Positions 34,507-41,742 of a stretch of 64,000 nt of DNA are shown piece after piece. A program made the position numbers and the translations under genes. The stretch is taken from the NCBI GenBank assembly GCA_947625245.1, contig CANQNO010000005.1:1-64000 (forward strand). The letters run 5' to 3'. Each line of letters opens with the position of its first letter. Within the stretch, counting starts at the first letter, position 1. Below the pieces are notes generated by a model. It saw only the letters and a list, made by a program, of their open reading frames with translations, was not told where the DNA came from and ran no database searches. This DNA comes from an uncultured Clostridia bacterium. GTDB lineage: Bacteria; Bacillota; Clostridia; Christensenellales; Borkfalkiaceae.

Positions 34507-36684
34507 TTATTTGCGCGTCCAATCGGAACTGCAATAGAGGTCGCGCAAGTATTGTGCCGCTGTAAGTTTATTTTGCAAATCTTCACTCTGCAATTTCGTC
34601 CCGCCCGCGCTCCAATTATCCGTGTTCTCAAACGTAACGTCCGTCAAAGAATTGCAATCCGAAAACGCATAATGTCCAATCGAGGTCACGCCGTTCCCGA
34701 TCGTCACACTCGTCAACGCACCACGATCGCAGAATGCATAGTCATAAACCTCATAATTCTTCCCACTCGGCGAGGACGTCGGCAATGTCAATTCGGTACT
34801 TTCTCCCCGATACCCGAGAAGATAAACATCGTCCCCTTCTTCATAAAAGAGATAATCATTCTTTGTTGTCTGCTTGCTCGACGTTTCCTCGGTGTAGATG
34901 TGTTTGGCGTATTGAGCGATACCGCCGCTACTCGAAAAACCCTCTATAAACTTCAATTGCGAATAATTCCATACTTCAATGAGTTTATAGCAACGCAAGA
35001 ACGCAGAACTCTCAATCGAGGTCACGCCGCTCCCAATCGTCACCTTTGTAAGCCAGCTACAATAATAGAACGCACTCTCACCAATCGAAGTCACGCCGCT
35101 CCCAATCGTCACACTTGTAAGTCCACTGCAACGCCAGAACGCATCCTCACCAATCGAAGTCACGCTGTCGGGAATTTTCAACTCTCCCGTCAGCCCGCTA
35201 CAATAATAGAACGCGTTACTCCCTATCGTTTTAAGTTGACTTTCATCGCCAAATGTCACGCTCGTCAGCCCGCTACAATAATAGAACGCCCTCTCACCAA
35301 TCGAAGTCACGCCGCTCCCGATCGTCACACTCGTAAGTCCGCAAAACGCGAACGCACTCCCACCAATCGAAGTCACGCTGTCGGGAATTGTAACTTGTGT
35401 TATATCTCGATTTTTTACACCCGTAACTACGCAAGTTTCCTCGTCGGAAGTAAAAGTGAGATTTTCCAATGCGGGGTCAAGTTCCCATTGTGCAATGAGG
35501 CTCACCTCCACACCCCTTGAATACGTAAAGGTCTCATCGGTGGAACGGCGGACATTTTCGTCATCATACCAACCGAGGAAATGATAGCCGCGATAGGTCG
35601 TCGCCGTGACGGTCACTTCCTCGCCGAGATCGTAATTGCCGCCGCCCGAAACCCTTCCACCAGAGATGTTTTGTCCGACATAAAGCATTTCGTTGAACGT
35701 CCAATGCGCTTCGGCGTTCTTGCTTTCCGCAATATTCCAAGCGGAATTGCTCTGCCCCCACTCGTTCGTCAGTTTCGTTTCGCCGTCGTACCACCCCGTA
35801 AAAACATATCCCCTGCGCGTGGGAACGGGGAAATTATAGAAGTTATCATATATTACCGTCTGCTCATTGCCCGTAACTTCGCCGCCCTTTGCGTCGAGCG
35901 TCACCTTGTATTCATTTGCCGTAAACGCGGCATAGAATGTGACCGTATAATTTCCCGCATAGGAAAGCCCCGCTTCCGCCTTATATGGGAAGGTCGCGTC
36001 CACCCCGTTCAATTTCCAGCCGTGGAACGTATAGCCCGTTTTCGTCGTTGCAGCGGGTGCGGCAATCGTGCCGTCCTCTTCCACCTGTTGGGAAGAGACC
36101 GCGCTCCCGCTTGTTGCAAAGTTGACGGTGTACACAGGGCGGCGGCGAAGCGTCACCGTATAAATTTTGAACCCACTCCCCCGCGAGGCGAAGATATAAA
36201 ACGTATTGTCGCCGACCGTGAGCGGCACGGTTTTATTTTCGATCTCATGCAGCTGGGCGAGATTGGTATAGACGGAGTAGGCCGCGCTCTCCGCCGTCGT
36301 GATCTCTTCGGCAAAGGAGAATGTCTCCGTCGCGTTGGATACCTTGCCGTAAAAAACGCCATCGTCGTTGAGCTGTAACGTCTTAAAGGAGCAGAGGGCT
36401 TGCCCCTCGCCGCCGGGTTGGGTCTCGCCGTCTCCGCCTTCACTTCCGCCGGGTTGGGTCTCGCCGCCTCCGCCTTCACTTCCGCCGGGTTGGGTCTCGC
36501 CGCCTGGTTGCTCGGTCTGCGATCCGCCGCTCTGGTTGCCGCCCTGCGCGCCGCCACCCTGTTCGGTTTGCGTGCCGACCCCGGTCTGTGCAGACTGTTT
36601 TTTGTCTTCGCAGGCGGAAAACATAACCGCGCAGTAAACCGCGCAAATTATTGCAAGCAAAATAATCAAAAATTTACGTTTCAT
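34507..36684 (-). CDS. Cassette lipoprotein: InlB-type repeats and BspA leucine-rich repeats
   Basis: 725 residues. Signal peptide with lipobox FSAC, then a low-complexity GGETQPGGSEGG spacer (about residues 45-95), a cadherin-like segment, three Listeria/Bacteroides-type repeats (about 190-400: YTFHGWKLNG, YVFTGWYDGE, YHFLGWYDDE), and from about 420 an array of BspA-like leucine-rich repeats (SVTIGSGVTSIGESAFYYCSGL). Such proteins act as adhesins or environmental surface proteins. Its promoter contains a palindrome in the -35/-10 spacer, and a divergent XRE gene probably represses it. Confidence 0.85.
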   Translation of the reverse strand: MKRKFLIILLAIICAVYCAVMFSACEDKKQSAQTGVGTQTEQGGGAQGGNQSGGSQTEQPGGETQPGGSEGGGGETQPGGSEGGDGETQPGGEGQALCSFKTLQLNDDGVFYGKVSNATETFSFAEEITTAESAAYSVYTNLAQLHEIENKTVPLTVGDNTFYIFASRGSGFKIYTVTLRRRPVYTVNFATSGSAVSSQQVEEDGTIAAPAATTKTGYTFHGWKLNGVDATFPYKAEAGLSYAGNYTVTFYAAFTANEYKVTLDAKGGEVTGNEQTVIYDNFYNFPVPTRRGYVFTGWYDGETKLTNEWGQSNSAWNIAESKNAEAHWTFNEMLYVGQNISGGRVSGGGNYDLGEEVTVTATTYRGYHFLGWYDDENVRRSTDETFTYSRGVEVSLIAQWELDPALENLTFTSDEETCVVTGVKNRDITQVTIPDSVTSIGGSAFAFCGLTSVTIGSGVTSIGERAFYYCSGLTSVTFGDESQLKTIGSNAFYYCSGLTGELKIPDSVTSIGEDAFWRCSGLTSVTIGSGVTSIGESAFYYCSWLTKVTIGSGVTSIESSAFLRCYKLIEVWNYSQLKFIEGFSSSGGIAQYAKHIYTEETSSKQTTKNDYLFYEEGDDVYLLGYRGESTELTLPTSSPSGKNYEVYDYAFCDRGALTSVTIGNGVTSIGHYAFSDCNSLTDVTFENTDNWSAGGTKLQSEDLQNKLTAAQYLRDLYCSSDWTRK
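34985..35390 (-). repeat. Tandem DNA repeats encoding leucine-rich repeats
   Basis: Units of about 69 bp with a recurring ACGCCGCTCCCAATCGTCAC core (plus strand) encode the BspA-type repeats. A likely site of copy-number change. Confidence 0.75.
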
Positions 36685-36738
36685 AAATAATACCTCAAAT
36701 TACCTTTTTGAATAAAAACACCTTATTAGGTAATTCTA

Positions 36739-36767
36739 ATTATAAATTATCTAACAAGATAAGTCAA
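36739..36767 (-). promoter_or_regulatory. Promoter of the tRNA-Pro cassette lipoprotein gene with nested operator
   Basis: Minus strand TTGACT (36762-36767), 17-bp spacer, TATAAT (36739-36744). The palindrome TTATCT-AACA-AGATAA (36747-36762) fills the spacer. Related half-sites flank it (CACCTTATTAGG near 36719 and CACCTGATTAGA near 36768). Confidence 0.8.
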
Positions 36768-36801
36768 CACCTGATTAGATATTTTTTAATAAAATCTAAA
36801 T

Positions 36802-37143
36802 ATGGAAAGCAATATATTTATTGAAACATTTAACGACCTTTTAGCAGAGAAAGGTCTTAATAGAAAGCAGTTTGCGGAAAGTAGCGGGATACCTTATACA
36901 ACAATTATTGGGTGGACTAAACTTAATAGACTACCCGATTATTCTGCACTGATTAAGATTGCCGACTTTTTCCAATGTTCAATAGACTATCTTGTAGGCA
37001 GGCAAGACGAGTTTGGCAACGCCATATATTCTTCTGAAAATTTACATTCGGAAATGCTGTTTTTAAAATATTTTCGCAATTTAAGTACGGAAAATAAGGA
37101 GTTAATTATTAAACTTACAAGGAATCTGTCAAAGACAAGTTAA
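36802..37143 (+). CDS. XRE-family regulator of the tRNA-Pro cassette
   Basis: 113 residues. Helix-turn-helix at about 8-65 (FNDLLAEKGLNRKQFAESSGIPYTTIIGWTKLNRLPDYSALIKIADFFQCSIDYLVGRQDE), then a helical tail. It is divergent from the lipoprotein gene, with a palindrome placed inside that gene's promoter spacer. No Shine-Dalgarno precedes the ATG; a TAAAAT at 36790-36795 would start the transcript at about the ATG, so the mRNA may be leaderless. A terminator follows. Confidence 0.88.
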   Translation: MESNIFIETFNDLLAEKGLNRKQFAESSGIPYTTIIGWTKLNRLPDYSALIKIADFFQCSIDYLVGRQDEFGNAIYSSENLHSEMLFLKYFRNLSTENKELIIKLTRNLSKTS

Positions 37144-37179
37144 CAATAAAACGTTGATATTTTATATGGACCAAAATTA

Positions 37180-37207
37180 TACGCCGCTCGTGAGAGCGGC
37201 GTAGGTT
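37180..37207 (+). terminator. Terminator of the cassette XRE gene
   Basis: TACGCCGCTC, GTGA loop, GAGCGGCGTA, then GGTTTT. Confidence 0.75.
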
Positions 37208-37304
37208 TTAACCGATATATGCTTTGAAATTTTCATTGATTTTTATTTTTTTAATTAATTTTTTGGGGCAGAAATATTTGGGGCAGACGCGGGGCACGAA
37301 GTGC

Positions 37305-37352
37305 AAAAACGGCGTATTTTTAGCCAAAAATGATTAAAAACGGCTCATTTTT
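37305..37352 (+). repeat. Two 17-bp direct repeats near the degenerate tRNA-Pro copy
   Basis: AAAAACGGCGTATTTTT (37305-37321) and AAAAACGGCTCATTTTT (37336-37352), 31 bp apart, ending 27 bp before the att-like copy. Confidence 0.6.
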
Positions 37353-37378
37353 GAAGATTTTTGAAAACCCTCAATAGC

Positions 37379-37395
37379 TTCGACTCCCGTCGCCT
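37379..37395 (+). repeat. Third, degenerate copy of the tRNA-Pro T-arm/acceptor sequence
   Basis: TTCGACTCCCGTCGCCT against TTCGAATCCCGTCGCCT in the tRNA (33908-33924): 16 of 17 bases. Confidence 0.6.
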
Positions 37396-37643
37396 ATAAC
37401 TTTGCAACGGGGCTCAAATACCGTAAGGCTTACGCCTTCGGTACGACTGCCTAGACCAAAGGCTGGCGTATGCCAGACCAAAAGCCGCCCGCACGGATAT
37501 TCCGTGCGGGCGGTTTCTAATTGCGATAGCATACTGAAAATTTCGGCTTTCACTTCCATATGCGCTTTGGCTAACAAAATAATATCCAATAATATGGTAT
37601 ACGCATTTCATGCCTGACGGCAGCTTCACATCAAAAATTCAAT
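37396..37643. other. Gene-free structured stretch after the cassette
   Basis: Contains the hairpin TACCG-AAGGC/GCCTT-CGGTA (37411-37442), whose sequence recurs inverted near 2051-2076, a GGC-TGGCG/TGCCA-GACC hairpin, and the strong hairpin at 37485-37513. No convincing ORF; small frames here match nothing. Confidence 0.5.
37485..37517. terminator. Strong hairpin/terminator
   Basis: CCGCCCGCACGGA, TAT loop, TCCGTGCGGGCGG, then TTTCT. No gene immediately upstream on the plus strand. Confidence 0.7.
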
Positions 37644-38921
37644 TCAGGTGGATTTTAATTCATTGTATTTGGAATAGGCATTTTTAACGTGGCTCTTTAA
37701 CAAGTCGCTTTGATTTATAAAAGCGTCGCGGGTTTTGGCTATTTTTAAAACTTTGTAAATGTCCTCTGCCGTACCGAGTTTGGATACAAGATCCACAGCG
37801 CTATTAAATATGTTCTCATTTGGAGTTGATTCGGCGTATTTGATTGCAATCTTTACGGCGGCAGATATACCTTTATCCCTGCAAAGATTCAATAAATGTT
37901 CTACTAACGGGAAAACGCCGTTGTCGGTTAAATTATCAAGATTCTCTTCTAAATTTTCAAACAAAAAGACAGCGGTTTCGGGCAGTTTGCTGTTGAGCAA
38001 AGCCATTTGCAGTTTGTATTTTATAATATCTGTTTCTTCGGATCCCTTCATAAAATATATTTTTATCCACTCAAAAACCGCGGGATAATATTTCAATTGC
38101 AATAACATCGCCGCCAAAGAAGACTGCACTTCAAGAAAGAAAGTGTGTTTTTGAATTTTATAATCTTTAAAATACAACGCAAGCGACTCGGTAATATCAA
38201 AACGTCTGACTAGACGCGGCAGTAAATTGAGCAAAAGATTTAAATAAAAATGTTTAAGATAGTAATTATCGTTTTCCGCAAAAAGAAGTATTCTTTCATA
38301 GATATTTTTCAATAAAAAGTTAACTTCATCTTCCGGCAACTCTTCACGGGCATTTTTAAGCAGTTTAACCAAAGCAAGCGAATTTTCAATCAAGTACCTT
38401 TTTACATCGCTTATAATTTCATCGGATTTGTTTTTTTGTATTAAGTTAAAAAACGAAAACAAATCGCGCAAATAGTCCGAGCTGTCATTATTCTTAATAA
38501 ATTTTACAATGCAATCGTATAATTTGGGATAATCGTCTTTGGAGTAACTCAAACAGCGGATATGCTTAATATCGGACGGGCAAGCGGTTTCGGAGTCTTT
38601 TAAAATAATCACCCGGTTTGCCGGCCGCAAGGTGTGGGCTATCCCCAGTTCATATAGAACGTTTGGGTTTAATCCGGAAATGTCGACAATTAAATAATGT
38701 GCGGAATTTATAGACGTGAGAGTAGAATTTAAAACAGGCGACGACGAATTTGTTTTAACCACCCGATTGCATTTTAAATTACATGCCGCAACCGCGCGCT
38801 TAATTGTGGCATATATCTCCTCCGTATTTTCGCCGGGCGGCAAAATAACAAAACAATTACCCTTTCTGATTCGTCTTTGTCTGTTGGTAAATTCATAAGG
38901 ATATATAATATCTTTTCCCAT
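37644..38921 (-). CDS. Deoxyribosyltransferase/TIR-like N-terminal domain with helical C-terminal region
   Basis: 425 residues, AT-rich. Residues about 20-125 form an alpha/beta domain with FVILPP, STLTSINSAHYLIVDISG and NPNVLYELGIAH (putative catalytic E91). This NPNVxYELGxAH pattern belongs to the nucleoside 2-deoxyribosyltransferase/TIR-like group, some of which cleave NAD or nucleotides in antiphage defence. Residues 130-425 are helical, resembling TPR/HEAT-like solenoids, without recognisable motifs. A single gene in an accessory region between a tRNA-linked cassette and a sigma cluster. Defence is inference; enzymatic activity is untested. Confidence 0.65.
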   Translation of the reverse strand: MGKDIIYPYEFTNRQRRIRKGNCFVILPPGENTEEIYATIKRAVAACNLKCNRVVKTNSSSPVLNSTLTSINSAHYLIVDISGLNPNVLYELGIAHTLRPANRVIILKDSETACPSDIKHIRCLSYSKDDYPKLYDCIVKFIKNNDSSDYLRDLFSFFNLIQKNKSDEIISDVKRYLIENSLALVKLLKNAREELPEDEVNFLLKNIYERILLFAENDNYYLKHFYLNLLLNLLPRLVRRFDITESLALYFKDYKIQKHTFFLEVQSSLAAMLLQLKYYPAVFEWIKIYFMKGSEETDIIKYKLQMALLNSKLPETAVFLFENLEENLDNLTDNGVFPLVEHLLNLCRDKGISAAVKIAIKYAESTPNENIFNSAVDLVSKLGTAEDIYKVLKIAKTRDAFINQSDLLKSHVKNAYSKYNELKST

Positions 38922-39046
38922 ATTTTTTGCCTCACACAGAAGTAAATTTTTATAAATTAATTTAAAAAACTATAAATAAATCTATATTTTTACTTATTAA
39001 AAAAGACGAAAAAAGTTATTCATATGTTACAGAAAGGCATTAAATT

Positions 39047-39078
39047 AAAAAACGGTGTAGAATTTTGCCGTTTTTTTT
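39047..39078. terminator. Terminator-like hairpin in a divergent intergenic region
   Basis: AAAAACGG, 11-nt loop, CCGTTTTTTTT, upstream of the sigma-factor promoter; no gene ends here. Confidence 0.45.
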
Positions 39079-39100
39079 GGTAAATTTTGGTAAAATTTAC

Positions 39101-39129
39101 TTTACAATTTATTCAAATAAATTTATAAT
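39101..39129 (+). promoter_or_regulatory. Promoter of the ECF sigma gene
   Basis: TTTACA (39101-39106), 17-bp spacer, TATAAT (39124-39129). Confidence 0.75.
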
Positions 39130-39169
39130 TTTATTAACAAGTCATTTTGTATTTTTTTAATTTGAAATT

Positions 39170-39673
39170 ATGAATCCCGATAAGTTTAACAGACTGTTCA
39201 AAAACCTTAAAACCGACAAGAAGGCATTTGAGGAAGTATACACGGAATACTATCCTTTGACTGTTTTGCATTTGAGAAGATGTTACGGCAATTTGATTTC
39301 TGCGGAAGATATTGCGCATGATTTGTTTGTTAAACTTTTGAAAATGGAGCAAAGAGATTATATTGAGCACCCTTTAAGCTGGGTTTATAAACTTGCCGAC
39401 AATATGGCGGTAGACGAAATAAGAAAGCACAAAGATGTTCCTTTAAATGAATTGCTGATTGCGCCCGTAAATATGGAATTTATTTCGGACAAGGAAGAAA
39501 TAAAAGAATACTTTTCGCAATTGGACGAAAGTGAAGTAAAGATTTTGTACATGCACTTTTGGGAAGGCTACAGTTTTAAAGAGATTGCCGAAATCCTTGA
39601 TATAAAGTACTCTAACGTAAGAGTCAAAGTTTGCAGAGCATATAAAAAATTCAGAGATAAAAATAATAAGTAA
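39170..39673 (+). CDS. ECF-type RNA polymerase sigma factor
   Basis: 167 residues. Region 2 (about 15-80: FEEVYTEYYPLTVLHLRRCYGNLISAEDIAHDLFVKLL, HPLSWVYKLADNMAVDEIRK) and region 4 (about 108-160: LDESEVKILYMHFWEGYSFKEIAEILDIKYSNVRVKVCRAYKKF). First gene of a three-gene cluster with a secreted protein and a membrane protein that probably serves as its anti-sigma. It lacks a clear Shine-Dalgarno. The housekeeping-type promoter upstream means it need not be self-driven only. Confidence 0.9.
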   Translation: MNPDKFNRLFKNLKTDKKAFEEVYTEYYPLTVLHLRRCYGNLISAEDIAHDLFVKLLKMEQRDYIEHPLSWVYKLADNMAVDEIRKHKDVPLNELLIAPVNMEFISDKEEIKEYFSQLDESEVKILYMHFWEGYSFKEIAEILDIKYSNVRVKVCRAYKKFRDKNNK

Positions 39674-39727
39674 CATTTTTAAAGTTCATTACGTCTATTA
39701 ATCGAAAATATTATAGGAGTTTTGAAA

Positions 39728-40567
39728 ATGTTACACTTTTTTTCCCTTGTACTCGGTTCTATCGCACTTATAGGCACGGTATTTGCTCCCGGAGTACAGA
39801 GCGCAGATGTAGCGGCACAGGAAGAAAACCAAATCTACTACTACGATACCGTTTATGCGACTGGCGACGAGCCTATGCCGATTGATATGGTTTCGACTTC
39901 CATACCGTACATAACAAAAACCCAAACGGCGTCGCATTTGTTGGCTATCCAGTGTCCCAAATATACCTACGCTCCCGCCGCCGGCGGTTGCGCTTCCACG
40001 GGCGGCGGCAACGTTATAGGTTATTACGACAGATTCGACGAAAACCTAATACCAAATCACGTTTCATGTACGCCAATTAACAATACTTATATTTACAGTA
40101 TGCAGGATGACGAAGTAAAGGCAGTTATCGAAAAGTTATACGAATATATGACCGGCGACGGCTACGGCGCCACCGAAGTAGATTTTGCCAACGGAATTAC
40201 AAGATATTGTAACGAAAAAGGCAAGCATATAAATTTTTACTCCTGTTTGAGCAAGGGCAAGTTCAGCTATTCCGTCACAAAGAGCTATCTCGACCGAAAT
40301 ATGCCTGTTGTGCTTTTTTTGAGCGGATATAACGTAGCCGATTTATATACGGGCGAAAATAAAGATACAATTTCCTATTATCAATCAAACGGTAATCATA
40401 TAATGGTCAGCTTCGGATACGAAGAGTACGTTTATACCACTTCAAGCGGCACTGTGAATTATAACTTTTTATCCGTCTCTTCAGGGTTATTTTTTAATTC
40501 AAGCGCACTTTATGATTTCAATTTTCAGACCACAGTAAACGACGCATTGGCGATAGAAATATATTAA
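39728..40567 (+). CDS. Secreted papain/C39-like protein
   Basis: Start set at 39728 because AGGAG lies 8 bp before that ATG; 279 residues. A signal peptide (to about residue 25, VQSADVAA) is followed by the motif APAAGGCASTGGGNVIGYYDRF, which resembles the GC-x-PTAG-x-x-x-GYxD nucleophile helix of C39/papain-fold cysteine peptidases (C88), and NGNHIMVSFGY (H224). A Q upstream (AIQCPKY) could be the oxyanion residue. Substrate unknown. It lies between a sigma factor and a probable anti-sigma, so it may take part in the signalling or be its output. Confidence 0.65.
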   Translation: MLHFFSLVLGSIALIGTVFAPGVQSADVAAQEENQIYYYDTVYATGDEPMPIDMVSTSIPYITKTQTASHLLAIQCPKYTYAPAAGGCASTGGGNVIGYYDRFDENLIPNHVSCTPINNTYIYSMQDDEVKAVIEKLYEYMTGDGYGATEVDFANGITRYCNEKGKHINFYSCLSKGKFSYSVTKSYLDRNMPVVLFLSGYNVADLYTGENKDTISYYQSNGNHIMVSFGYEEYVYTTSSGTVNYNFLSVSSGLFFNSSALYDFNFQTTVNDALAIEIY

Positions 40568-40571
40568 TCTT

Positions 40572-41252
40572 ATGAAAGCAAAAAAATTTTTAAAACAACA
40601 GGCAGAAGCTGAAAAAAAAGAAATACTTGAAGCGAGCGATATGCAGAGCTTTGACGAGTTTTTCCATGATATAGAAAAACCCGCACAGCTCAAACGCGGC
40701 TTTTTTAAGCGCTATTACAAATGGTTTATATCCGCCGCCGGCATTGCCGCCTGCGCGATAATTCTTACCACAGTATTGCTGTTATACCCCGCAAAGGAAA
40801 AAATCGTTTACGATGAGAATAATTTCGTTACCTCTTCTTCTACGATTGAAGAAATGGATAACGATATGACAGAATTTAATTTTCAAATAGATACCACCGC
40901 ATATTCGGTAGAAGTTGAAAAAACTGTTGACAGTGTAAGCGGCGACGTAATCTTATACAGATTGCAAGTTGACCAATATACGTCTTTGATTAATTTTGAA
41001 TTTATAGCGGTATGCAATCCGAATTATTTCTATCCCTATTTAGAAATTACGGATGAATATACAGATGCAGGGTTAACAAATTACTCTGTTTCATATAAAC
41101 AGGAAATTTTGCCAAACGAATACGGGTTAGATTTAAAGGCAAAAGCAAAAATTCAGAAAGGTTCGGAGTTTATTTATATTACAGAATACAATGAATATAT
41201 GACCGACGAAGAAGGTTCTCTTCTTAAAATAATTCAGGAAATGTTTATTTAA
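40572..41252 (+). CDS. Single-pass membrane protein, probable anti-sigma factor
   Basis: 226 residues: an N-terminal charged cytoplasmic part (1-48), one membrane helix (about 50-72, WFISAAGIAACAIILTTVLLLYP), and an extracytoplasmic domain of mostly beta character. It starts 5 bp after the preceding stop, and this layout with an ECF sigma upstream is typical of anti-sigma factors. No zinc HxxxCxxC motif is present. Role inferred from position and topology. Confidence 0.6.
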   Translation: MKAKKFLKQQAEAEKKEILEASDMQSFDEFFHDIEKPAQLKRGFFKRYYKWFISAAGIAACAIILTTVLLLYPAKEKIVYDENNFVTSSSTIEEMDNDMTEFNFQIDTTAYSVEVEKTVDSVSGDVILYRLQVDQYTSLINFEFIAVCNPNYFYPYLEITDEYTDAGLTNYSVSYKQEILPNEYGLDLKAKAKIQKGSEFIYITEYNEYMTDEEGSLLKIIQEMFI

Positions 41253-41277
41253 TCAGCAAAAAAATAATATAACCACT

Positions 41278-41312
41278 AAGCGCACAGCCGTTTGGCTGTG
41301 CGCTTCGGTTTT
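41278..41312 (+). terminator. Terminator of the sigma cluster
   Basis: AAGCGCACAGCC, GTTT loop, GGCTGTGCGCTT, then CGGTTTTT. Confidence 0.85.
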
Positions 41313-41383
41313 TAATGGGCTTTGTAAAGGTCGTTATTTTATCTGACCTTCCCGAATTTTTAAAAAAAATTTTTTAAATTTAT

Positions 41384-41412
41384 TTGACAGCGGCGAGATG
41401 CAGTGATAGAAT
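41384..41412 (+). promoter_or_regulatory. Promoter of the cobalamin operon
   Basis: TTGACA (41384-41389), 17-bp spacer, TAGAAT (41407-41412); transcription starts about 10 nt before the riboswitch. Confidence 0.85.
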
Positions 41413-41430
41413 ACTTTTGCAATTGAATAG

Positions 41431-41552
41431 AAATACGGTTCGAAAGGGCTTTGCCCGAGTAGATTAAAAGGGAATCCGGTACAAATCCGGAGCAACCGTC
41501 ATTACTGTAATTGCCGTCCGCGGCGGCAAAAGTCAGGATACTGCCGTATTTT
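41431..41552 (+). promoter_or_regulatory. Cobalamin (B12) riboswitch
   Basis: Has the conserved class core: AAAAGGGAATCCGGT, ATCCGGAGC, and the B12 box AGTCAGGATACTGCC (41531-41545). The ends close by AATACGG/CCGTATT. It leads to an intrinsic terminator about 100 nt downstream (41659-41687), so cobalamin binding should turn the operon off. It supports assignment of the whole downstream operon to corrinoid uptake. Confidence 0.93.
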
Positions 41553-41658
41553 TTTGGGATGTCACGATTTTGGACGAGAAAGGGTGCAACCGATTTCAAA
41601 AGGCTTTTTGTATCGCTTGCAACTTACCGTTCGAATAAAGCTTAAAAAAATCCGTTGT

Positions 41659-41687
41659 ACTCTTTCCGAAAGGAAAGAGTTTTTTTC
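41659..41687 (+). terminator. Riboswitch-controlled terminator
   Basis: ACTCTTTCC, GAAA loop, GGAAAGAGT and seven T, between the riboswitch core and the first gene. Confidence 0.85.
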
Positions 41688-41742
41688 TTGCCCTTATATT
41701 TTGCGGTACCCCCCCTATTGCAAAAAAATATAAGGAGAAGTT

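Larger units (their letters stand above)
34116..37395. mobile_element. Putative cassette inserted at tRNA-Pro: small gene, lipoprotein, XRE regulator
   Basis: Bounded on the left by the 20-bp copy of the tRNA-Pro 3' end (34097-34116) and on the right by a degenerate copy (37379-37395, 16 of 17 bases). It carries three genes and no integrase or transposase. Two 17-bp direct repeats near the right end (37305-37321 and 37336-37352; AAAAACGGC then ATTTTT) look like accessory recombinase sites. The same lipoprotein/XRE cargo recurs twice beside hemZ. Insertion is inferred from the repeats. Confidence 0.55.

Noticed and set aside
34116..37395. Prophage or ICE at tRNA-Pro
   Set aside because: No integrase, structural, replication or conjugation genes; only three small cargo genes.
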